Below, piece by piece: positions 51,374-58,988 of a stretch of DNA of 64,000 nt. The stretch comes from Propionibacteriaceae bacterium UBA7704 (GTDB lineage Bacteria; Actinomycetota; Actinomycetes; Propionibacteriales; Propionibacteriaceae). The notes under the pieces are model-generated. The model saw nothing but the letters and a program-made list of their open reading frames with translations, did not search any database and had not been told where the DNA came from. The position numbers and the translations under genes were made by a program. The DNA is taken from NCBI GenBank assembly GCA_002482525.1, contig DLGC01000018.1:1-64000 (forward strand), in the 5' to 3' direction. The first letter of the stretch is position 1. Every line of letters starts with the position of its first letter.

Positions 51374-52051
51374 TCAACGCCCCACCACCTTCACTCCGGT
51401 GAAGATGTACCTTTCTGTCTGCTTCATGCTCAACCCGCGCCGCGTGAAGCGCTTCACCGCGCGCCATCTTCCAGAGCGCCAAACCGATCGGGTCACCGAT
51501 GCCGTGCACGGGGCTTCGAAATCCTGGCAGTACCAACTGCCGCGATCGACATATCGCCTGCCCTTGCTGGAAAACAAGTGGAAGCCCTCTCCGGAATCTC
51601 CCATTCCGAGCACATACCACCCGTTCCCCGTGCTGTTCGGCGCGCTCGCTGGTGCCTTCTCCTTCACCAACCTGTTGGAGCGCCAGGTGAGCACGTCGAA
51701 CCACCCGCCGTCCGAAACATGGAGGTTCACCATGAGTTCGTAGCCCGGAGCGCCGTCGAGCTTGGCGGCCCCATTCCAACTGTCGACGAAGAAGTTCGGA
51801 TCGGAGGTGAGCTTGATGCTTGCCGACTTCTTGCGGGCGGTGGTCACCGCAACTCGCCAGGATGTGGCACCGAGCCGGTAGATCCGAACTCTGTCGGGCC
51901 GCTTGTCGCCGTCGACGTCCACCTTGACCGTCTTGACCAAGGTGGTGGCGGTCGGCTGGATCACCCCTTGGGCGTGCGCTTCGCCCGTCAGCACTCCCCA
52001 ACCCGTCAGTGTGACAGTGGCCGCTACGACTGCGCTGAGGAACCTGTTCAC
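51374..52051 (-). CDS. Secreted FG-GAP/VCBS-like protein, paralog 2
   Basis: 225 residues. A signal peptide (about 1-28, ending AHAQ) is followed by a Ca-binding-like loop VDVDGDKRPDRV and beta-rich sequence resembling a partial FG-GAP propeller (ELMVNLHVSDGGWFDVLTWRSNRLV). It resembles its upstream neighbour over the whole length, including the closing W-x-AVK...GVKV. The GTG start overlaps the neighbour's stop by 4 nt. Cys pairs in the C-terminal half could form a disulphide. Function is unknown. Confidence 0.75.
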   Translation of the reverse strand: MNRFLSAVVAATVTLTGWGVLTGEAHAQGVIQPTATTLVKTVKVDVDGDKRPDRVRIYRLGATSWRVAVTTARKKSASIKLTSDPNFFVDSWNGAAKLDGAPGYELMVNLHVSDGGWFDVLTWRSNRLVKEKAPASAPNSTGNGWYVLGMGDSGEGFHLFSSKGRRYVDRGSWYCQDFEAPCTASVTRSVWRSGRWRAVKRFTRRGLSMKQTERYIFTGVKVVGR

Positions 52052-52755
52052 TTGGTCACCTTCACTCCACTGAATTCGTTGAGGTAGTGCGCCTCGGCCT
52101 TCTTCTGGCTTACCTTGCGGTGCACGATCACCTTCACCTTGCGCCAAGCCTTCGACTTCCAGCGTGAGCGGACGATCGTCACCTTGTCGTAGACGCCCGT
52201 AGCCTGACAGGACCCGCAGTAGAGGCTGGCGGCGTCGAGATAGCGGACACCACGGGAAGTGAACAGTCGATAGGTGTTCCACCATGAGGTGGTGTCGCCG
52301 CGGATCGCCCACGCCCTCCGAGTGACGACTCGTCCGCCGGCGTAGACAGATGACTGGGCGACCGGCTCGTCCACCAGTCTCCCTTTGCGCCAACGCAGCA
52401 CTCGCAACTCGTAGTAGTTGACGTCGACCAGGATTTCGGCACCCCGGGCGCCGTCGATCCGTCCGGTTCCGTAGAACGGTGCGTCGGTGCTCACCGCCAG
52501 GGTTCGAGTGGCGCGCAGCTTCGTCGCCGTGACGACGGTGATCCGGACGCTCCCGCTGCCAGGGGTGATCGTGACAGTGTCCCGGCGTCGGTCTCCATCG
52601 ATGTCGACATACCGGACGTCGATCGCGCTCGCCGGGAGGATTACCCGCGACGGCGGCGACCCTACCGTTTGAGCCCGGGTCGCGGCGGGGTTGATAGCCG
52701 CGAGGCTCGCCACGACGGCGAGTGCTGCGCACAGGGTCATGGGGCGGATCAGCAT
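52048..52755 (-). CDS. Secreted FG-GAP/VCBS-like protein, paralog 1
   Basis: 235 residues. A signal peptide (1-28, ending TRAQ) is followed by VDIDGDRRRDTV, a D-x-D-x-D calcium-loop pattern as in FG-GAP/VCBS repeats. Further strands are ILVDVNYYELRVLRWRKGRLV and LFTSRGVRYLDAASLYC. It is clearly homologous to the overlapping downstream gene, so the pair arose by tandem duplication. AGGAGATCTCG precedes the ATG. An upstream decameric repeat matches that of the convergent membrane-protein gene. No catalytic motif was recognised. Confidence 0.78.
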   Translation of the reverse strand: MLIRPMTLCAALAVVASLAAINPAATRAQTVGSPPSRVILPASAIDVRYVDIDGDRRRDTVTITPGSGSVRITVVTATKLRATRTLAVSTDAPFYGTGRIDGARGAEILVDVNYYELRVLRWRKGRLVDEPVAQSSVYAGGRVVTRRAWAIRGDTTSWWNTYRLFTSRGVRYLDAASLYCGSCQATGVYDKVTIVRSRWKSKAWRKVKVIVHRKVSQKKAEAHYLNEFSGVKVTK

Positions 52756-52904
52756 CGAGATCTCCTGTCGAGTCGGTGGTCGTGGTCGGGGTGTGTGACC
52801 AGGTCAGTGCAGCCAGGTGATGTGGTCGTTGAGTCGTGAGGCTCACTGGGTGCTGGCGCCTCAAACTAGGGGTTCGGGTCGTGATCACAGCCGGATGCTC
52901 GGCT

Positions 52905-52925
52905 GGTTCATACGGGTTCATACAC
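52905..52925 (-). promoter_or_regulatory. Decameric direct repeat (GTATGA motif), upstream of 52755 gene
   Basis: On the minus strand it reads GTGTATGAAC-CCGTATGAACC, again with a 10-bp period. It matches the 49982-50002 element at nearly all positions and has the same orientation relative to its gene. It lies about 150 bp upstream of the ATG at 52755. Confidence 0.6.
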
Positions 52926-53049
52926 AAGCGAAGCGCGTCGAGCGGAATCCCTGAGAGTCAAAGAGAACCAGCAGACGACCGCCGACCTCGGTGCCTCGTT
53001 CCGTGCGCGCCAGTTTCCACCAGGGCGATTTCTCAGGCGCTTCGATCCG

Positions 53050-53070
53050 ATGTGCACATCTGGCACACAT
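53050..53070. promoter_or_regulatory. Palindromic site ATGTGCACAT upstream of glpA
   Basis: A perfect 10-bp palindrome is followed by TCTGGCACACAT. The outer ATGTG/CACAT bases pair over 21 bp. It shares the GTGCAC core with the operator at 45119-45134, suggesting one regulator for both glp loci. Confidence 0.4.
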
Positions 53071-53194
53071 GCCGGTGGCCTCATGGGCATCACCGAGGCC
53101 TGTGTCTAGGCTGTCAACAACTGGCGGGCCCTTCGGGGCGACGGGCGTCAACGCTGACCCCACGTGATCGCCAGTCCTGAAACGGAGGTTCTTC

Positions 53195-54811
53195 GTGCGA
53201 AGGCTCACTGCTGATGTCGTCGTCATCGGGGGCGGCTCCACGGGCGCCGGGGTGGTACGCGATGTCGCCATGCGCGGCTACAGCGCCGTGTTGGTGGAGC
53301 GAGCCGACCTGGGACAAGGCACCACCGGGCGCTTTCACGGACTGCTGCACTCCGGCGGACGCTATGTGGTCTCCGATCCCGAGTCGGCAACCGAATGCGC
53401 GCAGGAGAACGCGATCCTGACCCGCATCCAGTCCGAGGCCGTGGAGGCCACCGGCGGGTATTTCGTCACGTGTCCCGGCGATGATCCTGAGTTCGCCGAC
53501 AAGTTCCTCGCTGGTGCCACCGCAACCGGCGTCCCGGCACGCGAGGTGAATGTCAGCGAAGCACTCCGCAACGAACCGCGCATCAACCCCGGAATCCTGC
53601 GGGCCGTCGAAGTCCAAGACGGCACCGTCGACGGCTGGAAGCTGGTGTGGGGTGCCGCGAACTCCGCCCGGGAGTACGGCGCCGAGATTCTCACCTACCA
53701 CCGCGTGACCAAGATCGAGACCAACGGTTCGGCGGTGACCGCCGTGCTCTGCACCGATCTGCGCGGCGGCGACGAGGTGCTCATCGACACCAACTTCGTC
53801 CTCAACTGCGCCGGTCCCTGGGCCGGCCAGATCGCCGCCATGGCCGGCGCCCACCCCGTCGATGTGATCCCCGGACGCGGCATCATGATCGCCATGAACC
53901 ACCGGCTGGTGAACCGGGTCGTGAACCGGCTGATCTACCCCGCCGACGGCGACATTCTGGTGCCGGCCCACACCGTGAGCATCATCGGCACCACCGACGT
54001 CAAGGTCGACAACCCCGACCATCTGAAGATCGAAGCCAACGAAGTGCAGCAGATGCTGGACGCCGGCGAGGTGCTGGTGCCCGGCTTCCGCAACTCCCGC
54101 GCCCTGCACGCCTGGGCCGGCGCGCGTCCGCTGATCAAGGATGATCGGGTGGCGGCCTCCGACACCCGCCACATGAGTCGCGGCATGGCCGTCATCGACC
54201 ACAGCGAGCGCGACGGTCTGGACGGCATGCTCACCATCGGCGGCGGCAAGCTCACCACCTATCGGCTGATGGCCGAGCACATCACCGATGCGATGTGCGA
54301 CAAGCTGGGTGAGAAGCGCGCCTGCCGCACCGCGTCCGAAGCGATCCCCGGCTCAGAATCGACCCGCACCCACCGCGTCAGTGATCGACTCGCTGACCGG
54401 GAGGCAGACCGCTTCGACTCCCAGATCATCTGCGAATGCGAACTACTCAGCCGCAAAATGTTCACCGACGCCTTGGCTGCCCAACCCAATGCCAGTTTCG
54501 ACGATCTGCGTCGCCAACTTCGGCTGGGCATGGGTCCGTGCCAGGGCGGCTTCTGCTCATTGCGGGCCGGCGGAATCGCGGTGGCCGATGGCGCCCTGGA
54601 CGCCGAGCGTGCCAGCGGGCTGTTCCGGCTGTTCCTGCGAAATCGTTGGTTGGGTATCTGGCCAATCCTGTACGGCGAACAGGTACGCCAAACCGCGCTG
54701 GACGCGTGGATCTTCCAAGGCACCCTGGACACCGAGCATCTGCCCGGCCCTGATGCCGAGGCCGTGGAGCCCGATCCGACGCTGGCGCCGACAACGACGA
54801 AGGAGTCCTGA
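53195..54811 (+). CDS. glpA: Anaerobic glycerol-3-phosphate dehydrogenase, subunit A
   Basis: 538 residues. An FAD-binding motif VVVIGGGSTGAGVVRDVAMRG lies at the N-terminus, and TTGRFHGLLHSGGRYV is typical of GlpA/GlpD. A C-terminal BFD-like iron-sulphur domain has CECE and MGPCQGGFC cysteines, which GlpD lacks and GlpA has. With GlpB and GlpC it oxidises sn-glycerol 3-phosphate to dihydroxyacetone phosphate and passes electrons to quinone. The GTG start has GGAGG at good spacing. It is the first gene of glpABC; the stop overlaps the glpB start. Confidence 0.95.
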   Translation: MRRLTADVVVIGGGSTGAGVVRDVAMRGYSAVLVERADLGQGTTGRFHGLLHSGGRYVVSDPESATECAQENAILTRIQSEAVEATGGYFVTCPGDDPEFADKFLAGATATGVPAREVNVSEALRNEPRINPGILRAVEVQDGTVDGWKLVWGAANSAREYGAEILTYHRVTKIETNGSAVTAVLCTDLRGGDEVLIDTNFVLNCAGPWAGQIAAMAGAHPVDVIPGRGIMIAMNHRLVNRVVNRLIYPADGDILVPAHTVSIIGTTDVKVDNPDHLKIEANEVQQMLDAGEVLVPGFRNSRALHAWAGARPLIKDDRVAASDTRHMSRGMAVIDHSERDGLDGMLTIGGGKLTTYRLMAEHITDAMCDKLGEKRACRTASEAIPGSESTRTHRVSDRLADREADRFDSQIICECELLSRKMFTDALAAQPNASFDDLRRQLRLGMGPCQGGFCSLRAGGIAVADGALDAERASGLFRLFLRNRWLGIWPILYGEQVRQTALDAWIFQGTLDTEHLPGPDAEAVEPDPTLAPTTTKES

Positions 54812-56052
54812 TGAGTCGCGTGGTGGTCATCGGTGCCGGACTCGCCGGCTGGGTCGCGGCCAATCGGCTCGCCGACAACGGCCATTCGGTGGTGCTGCTC
54901 CACAAAGGCCTGGGTGGGCTGCAGCTGGGCCAGGGCAGTATCGACGTCTTCGGCTATGACCCCGCCCGCGTCACGAATCCCATCGCCGCGGTGGCCGCTG
55001 CGTCGGCGCCGCATCCGTACGCCACCCTCGGCACCGGGTCGGTGGTGGCAGCCGTGGCCTACCTGAAGCAACTGCTGCCAGGTCTGTTGGTCGGCGATCC
55101 TGAGGCGAACTACCAGTTGCCCACCGCGGTCGGCGCGATTCGACCTACCTGCCTTGCCCAGCCCAGCATGATCGCCGGCAATGCGCACGACGGAGCGTCC
55201 TGGGTGATCGTGGGGCTGCGCCGATTGAAGGACTTCTCCGCGGAACTGATCGCGGCCAATCTGTCCCGCACCGAACTGCCCGATGGTGGACGGCTGCAGG
55301 CTCGCGCCATCACCATCGATGTGGCCGCCCGCGAATCCGAGATCGACTCCACCGGACTCACCTTCGCCCGCGCCTTCGACGATCCAGACTTCCGCAAGCG
55401 TTTCACCGCCGCACTGGCCCCACAGCTCAAGCCCGGTGAAACCGTGGGACTGCCCGCAGTGCTCGGCCTTGCCGATCCCACCGCATGGTCAGATGTCGCT
55501 GCGAACCTCGGCCACGACGTGTTCGAGATTCCGCTGCCACCACCGTCGGTGTTGGGAATGCGGCTGGACCAGGCACTCCGGGCCCGCGCGCTGGAGGCGG
55601 GCGTCCGGGTGGTGCCCGGTGTGCGCACGGTGGCCTTCGATGCCGAGGGCGGACGGGTGCGTAGCGTCTCCATCGCCACCGAACCGGCACCACGGTCCTT
55701 CACCGCGGACGCGTTCGTGCTGGCCACCGGCGGATTCGAGTCCGGCGCTTTGGAGCTGGACTCCTATGGCCAGGTACACGAAGCGCTGTTCGATCTGCCG
55801 GTGACGACGGTGGACACAGCGCTGTTCCACGGCGACTATTGGGGGCCTGAGCAGCCGCTGTTCACCATCGGTGTGCCGGTGAATGCCGCCATGCAGCCCC
55901 TCGATGCCAGCGGCGCCAGTGTGTACGCCAATCTTCACGCCGCCGGCGGGATCCTGGCCGGCAATGCAGGCTGGCGCGACAAGACCGGCGACGGAGTCGC
56001 CGCGGCATCTGCCTTGGCCGCTGCTGACGCCATCGGGAAGGAGCGGCCATGA
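54811..56052 (+). CDS. glpB: Anaerobic glycerol-3-phosphate dehydrogenase, subunit B
   Basis: 413 residues. A second flavin-binding subunit with the dinucleotide motif VVIGAGLAGWVAANRLA and a C-terminal FVLATGGFESG and AAGGILAGNAGW typical of GlpB. It links the GlpA catalytic unit to the GlpC membrane-associated subunit. The ATG overlaps the glpA stop by 1 nt, after GAAGGAG. The stop overlaps the glpC start by 4 nt. Confidence 0.93.
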   Translation: MSRVVVIGAGLAGWVAANRLADNGHSVVLLHKGLGGLQLGQGSIDVFGYDPARVTNPIAAVAAASAPHPYATLGTGSVVAAVAYLKQLLPGLLVGDPEANYQLPTAVGAIRPTCLAQPSMIAGNAHDGASWVIVGLRRLKDFSAELIAANLSRTELPDGGRLQARAITIDVAARESEIDSTGLTFARAFDDPDFRKRFTAALAPQLKPGETVGLPAVLGLADPTAWSDVAANLGHDVFEIPLPPPSVLGMRLDQALRARALEAGVRVVPGVRTVAFDAEGGRVRSVSIATEPAPRSFTADAFVLATGGFESGALELDSYGQVHEALFDLPVTTVDTALFHGDYWGPEQPLFTIGVPVNAAMQPLDASGASVYANLHAAGGILAGNAGWRDKTGDGVAAASALAAADAIGKERP

Positions 56053-57326
56053 GCGCCGAACCGAATATCGAACCGCAGACCAAGGCCACCCTGGCCGGAT
56101 TGGGCTTCGCCGGGCACGAACTATCGCGAGCGACCCTGGATGCCTGCGTGAAGTGCACGATCTGCGAAACCCAGTGCCCGGTCTCGGCGGTGACGCCGCT
56201 GTTCACCGGACCGAAGTTCGTCGGGCCACAGGCCGAACGATTCCGCAACGGTGAAAGTGTGGATCACTCTCTGGATTACTGCTCCAGTTGTGGCACCTGC
56301 ACGTTGGTGTGCCCGCAAGGGGTGCAGATCGCCGAGCTGAACTCGCAAGCCCGGGCCGTGATGAAGGCCGACCACATGCCGATCCGGGATCGGCTGATCG
56401 GGCAGACCGTGCTGATGGGCAAGGTCATGACTCCGGTGGCGCCGATCGCGCGCGCTGTGCTGAACAACAAGCCGATTCGCAAGGTGATGGAAGCCGTCGT
56501 CGGGGTACATGCCGATGCCCCGATGCCACCGGCGCAGTCGCAGAGCTTCGAGGGCTGGTTCACCAAGCGGGCCAAGCCGGCTGGGCCCTTCCCCCGTGGC
56601 GCGGTGGTCTTCTTCCACGGCTGCGCGGGCAACTACTTCGAGGTGGAGACGTCCAAGAAGTCCGTGGAGGTGTTGGAACACCTGGGTTATGAGGTGCTGG
56701 TTCCCAAGCATGGTTGCTGCGGCCTGGCGCAACAGTCCAATGGGCTGTTCGATTCGGCCACGAAATCAGTGCTGAAGCTGTGCGACGATCTGCGCAGCGC
56801 CGGTGCCGACCTCACCATCGTGTCTGCTTCGGGTTCGTGCACCGGCATGCTCAAGCATGAGGCTCACGAGATCATGGGCGTCGAGGACGAGCGGCTGCAC
56901 GATGTGGGCGTCCGCACTCGCGACATCATGGAGTTCCTGCTCGACCTGTATGACGCCGGTGAGTTGCCCACTGACTTCGGGCCCATCGATATGACGGTGC
57001 CCTATCACGCGCCGTGCCAGCTCAAGAGCCAAGGCATGGGCAAGCCCGCGTTGGAGGTGCTGAAGCTCATTCCGGGCCTGACCGTGGTCGACTCCAACAA
57101 GACTTGCTGCGGAATCGCCGGCACCTATGGGTTGAAGAAGGAGAAGTACGAGGTGGCCCAGGCTGTCGGCAAGCCGCTCTTCGACATGGTCAAGGAAACC
57201 AATCCCGACCTGGCCCTGTGTGACACCGAGACCTGCCGTTGGCAGATCGAGCAGTCCAGCGGGGTCCGCACCGAGCATCCGATCTTCCTGATCCATGCCG
57301 CCTACGGACTGTCGACGCTGGCCTAG
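56049..57326 (+). CDS. glpC: Anaerobic glycerol-3-phosphate dehydrogenase, subunit C
   Basis: 425 residues. Two 4Fe-4S motifs are present: CVKCTICETQCPV (near residue 35) and CSSCGTCTLVCP (near 78). Two CCG domains follow (FHGCAGNYF...HGCCGLAQ and APCQLKSQG...KTCCGIAGTYGLK), the heterodisulphide-reductase-like pattern. It anchors GlpAB to the membrane and relays electrons. Its stop overlaps the convergent transaldolase stop by 4 bp, so the 3' ends of both messages are complementary. Confidence 0.94.
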   Translation: MSAEPNIEPQTKATLAGLGFAGHELSRATLDACVKCTICETQCPVSAVTPLFTGPKFVGPQAERFRNGESVDHSLDYCSSCGTCTLVCPQGVQIAELNSQARAVMKADHMPIRDRLIGQTVLMGKVMTPVAPIARAVLNNKPIRKVMEAVVGVHADAPMPPAQSQSFEGWFTKRAKPAGPFPRGAVVFFHGCAGNYFEVETSKKSVEVLEHLGYEVLVPKHGCCGLAQQSNGLFDSATKSVLKLCDDLRSAGADLTIVSASGSCTGMLKHEAHEIMGVEDERLHDVGVRTRDIMEFLLDLYDAGELPTDFGPIDMTVPYHAPCQLKSQGMGKPALEVLKLIPGLTVVDSNKTCCGIAGTYGLKKEKYEVAQAVGKPLFDMVKETNPDLALCDTETCRWQIEQSSGVRTEHPIFLIHAAYGLSTLA

Positions 57327-58414
57327 ACCGACACCGCCCGCTGCGCCGTCTGCACCGCCTCGCTGAGCTCGTTCCAGGAGGCGACGAACTTGTCGACGCC
57401 TTCTTCTTCGAGTTGAGCGAAGACCGAGGGCAGATCGATGCCGGCGGCGCTGAGTTCGTCGAGGCGGGCTTGAGCGCTGGCGGCCTGATCCTCGATGGAC
57501 GCCAGCACCTCGCCATGATCACCGAAGGCGCGCAGCGTCTTCTCCGGCATGGTGTTCACCACGCCGGGCGCCACCAGGCTGGACACGTACAAGGTGTCGG
57601 AGTAATCGGGATTCTTGGTTCCCGTGGAGGCCCACAGCGGACGCTGCGCATTGGCTCCCAGCGCGGCCAGCGTCGCGAAACGAGCGTCGGTGAACACCTC
57701 AGTGAAGGCGGCATAGGCCACGACGGCGTTGGCCACTCCGGCACGTCCGGCGAGTTCGGTACGTCCGGCCGCCTGCAGCCGGGCGTCCACCTCGGTGTCG
57801 ATGCGCGAGACGAACAGCGAAGCGACCGAGTGAATCTTCGACAGGTCGTGTCCGGCGCGGGAGGCGCGCTCCAGACCGGCGAGGTAGGCATTCATCACCT
57901 CGCGGTAGCGCTGGACGGAGAAGATCAGGGTTACGTTGACCGAGATGCCGGCCGCGATGGTCTCGGTGATGGCGGGCAGGCCGGCGGCGGTAGCCGGGAT
58001 CTTGATCAGCACATTTTCGCGGTCGACCAAGGCGTGCAGTTCGGCGGCCTGGGCGATGGTGGCCGCAGTGTCGTGGGCCAGCCCGGGTTCGACTTCGATG
58101 GAGACCCGGCCGTCCTCGCCGCCGGTGGCTGCGTAGATCGGGGCGAACAGGTCGCAGGCGTCGCGCACGTCGCTGGCGCACAGCTCCGTGATCGCCTGTT
58201 CGACCGGGGCCGAGGCGAGGCCGCGCAGCTGGTCGGCGTAGTCGGCGGAGTGCTTCAAGGCTGCGGCGAAGATGCTGGGATTGGTGGTGACGCCCACCAC
58301 ACCGTCCTGGGCGATCAACTCGGCCAGGCTGCCGCTGGTCAGGCGCCGCCGGGAGAGATCATCCAGCCAGATCGACACACCGGCATCACTGAGAGCTCGT
58401 AGTCGTTGGTTCAT
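57323..58414 (-). CDS. tal: Transaldolase
   Basis: 363 residues. Schiff-base Lys K138 in VLIKIPAT and GVTTNPSIF at the N-terminus identify the actinobacterial transaldolase class. DLSKIHSVASLFVSRIDTEVD and WASTGTKNPDYSDTLYV complete the family pattern. It transfers a dihydroxyacetone unit in the pentose phosphate pathway. TAGGTT lies 6 nt before the ATG, so it may be leaderless. It is transcribed toward glpC. Confidence 0.95.
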   Translation of the reverse strand: MNQRLRALSDAGVSIWLDDLSRRRLTSGSLAELIAQDGVVGVTTNPSIFAAALKHSADYADQLRGLASAPVEQAITELCASDVRDACDLFAPIYAATGGEDGRVSIEVEPGLAHDTAATIAQAAELHALVDRENVLIKIPATAAGLPAITETIAAGISVNVTLIFSVQRYREVMNAYLAGLERASRAGHDLSKIHSVASLFVSRIDTEVDARLQAAGRTELAGRAGVANAVVAYAAFTEVFTDARFATLAALGANAQRPLWASTGTKNPDYSDTLYVSSLVAPGVVNTMPEKTLRAFGDHGEVLASIEDQAASAQARLDELSAAGIDLPSVFAQLEEEGVDKFVASWNELSEAVQTAQRAVSV

Positions 58415-58420
58415 GATTCG

Positions 58421-58426
58421 AACCTA
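58421..58426 (-). promoter_or_regulatory. -10 element TAGGTT, leaderless tal
   Basis: Minus-strand TAGGTT plus CGAATC (6 nt) leads to the ATG at 58414. Confidence 0.45.
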
Positions 58427-58474
58427 CTCCCGGCTCGTCTCAGGACGAGTGGGTAGTTGGGCTGATTGGTGCTG

Positions 58475-58515
58475 AGGTTTCGAGACGCTCGCTGCGCTCG
58501 CTCCTCAACCAGCCG
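58475..58515 (-). repeat. REP-like intergenic repeat (family A)
   Basis: GGTTTCGAGACGCTCGCTGC...CTCCTCAACCAGCCG with an inverted core (GCTCGCTGCGCTCGC). It starts the tandem array. Confidence 0.75.
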
Positions 58516-58842
58516 AACGCAAAACGCACCACCCAAACCCAACAAACCACCCCAAAACCGTCCCCGGCTCCAGCCGCTTCGAGACACCCCCTCCCCAACC
58601 AGCCGAACGCAAAACGCACCACCCAAACCCAACAAACCACCTCAAAGCCGCCCCGGTTCCAGCGGTTTCGAAACACCCCCTCCTCAACCAGCCGGACGCA
58701 AAACGCACCACCCAAACCCAACAAACCACCTCAAAGCCGCCCCCGGCTCCAGCCGCTTCGAGACACCCGCTCCCCAACCAGCCGGACGCAAAACGCACCA
58801 CCCAAACCCAACAAACCACTGCGAAACCGTCCCGGTTCCAGC
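58511..58842. repeat. Tandem array, 4 copies of an 89-90 bp unit
   Basis: The anchor AGCCGAACGCAAAACGCACC (A or G at one site) begins at 58511, 58601, 58690 and 58780. Each unit continues through ACCCAAACCCAACAAACCAC and ends in a degenerate TTTCGAGACACCC / CTCCCCAACC family A junction. Units 1 and 3 share one 3' variant (GGCTCCAGCCGCTTCGA); units 2 and 4 share another (GGTTCCAGCGGTTTCGA). It looks like a duplicated two-unit block. Confidence 0.8.
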
Positions 58843-58882
58843 GGTTTCGAGACGCTCGCTGCGCTCGCTCCTCAACCCGCCG
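58843..58882 (-). repeat. REP-like intergenic repeat (family A)
   Basis: The right-hand full copy has the same core as 58475-58515 but ends in CTCAACCCGCCG. Confidence 0.75.
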
Positions 58883-58949
58883 AAAGAGGGCCCTGCGCCG
58901 CCGCTATACACACTGCGGCCTGTGCCTGGCCACGACCCGGGTCCGACGC

Positions 58950-58988
58950 CGGCTGGTTGAGGAGGCCGCGCAGCGGCCGTCTCGAAGC
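58950..58988 (+). repeat. REP-like intergenic repeat (family A)
   Basis: A forward-orientation copy, GGCTGGTTGAGGAG...GTCTCGAAGCC with core GCCGCGCAGCGGC, facing the array just before the yaaA stop. Confidence 0.72.

Larger units (their letters stand above)
52756..53194. promoter_or_regulatory. Divergent intergenic region before glpA
   Basis: This 439-bp gap carries the decameric repeat at 52905-52925 for the minus-strand paralog operon and an ATGTGCACAT palindrome at 53050-53059 for glpA. It ends with the GGAGG ribosome binding site of glpA. No coding region is credible. Confidence 0.5.

Noticed and set aside
53114..54280. 388-codon minus-strand frame opposite glpA
   Set aside because: Shadow of glpA. 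No domain recognised.
58511..58842. CRISPR array
   Set aside because: The period is 89-90 bp and the whole unit is conserved. There are no short repeats alternating with unique spacers and no cas genes nearby.
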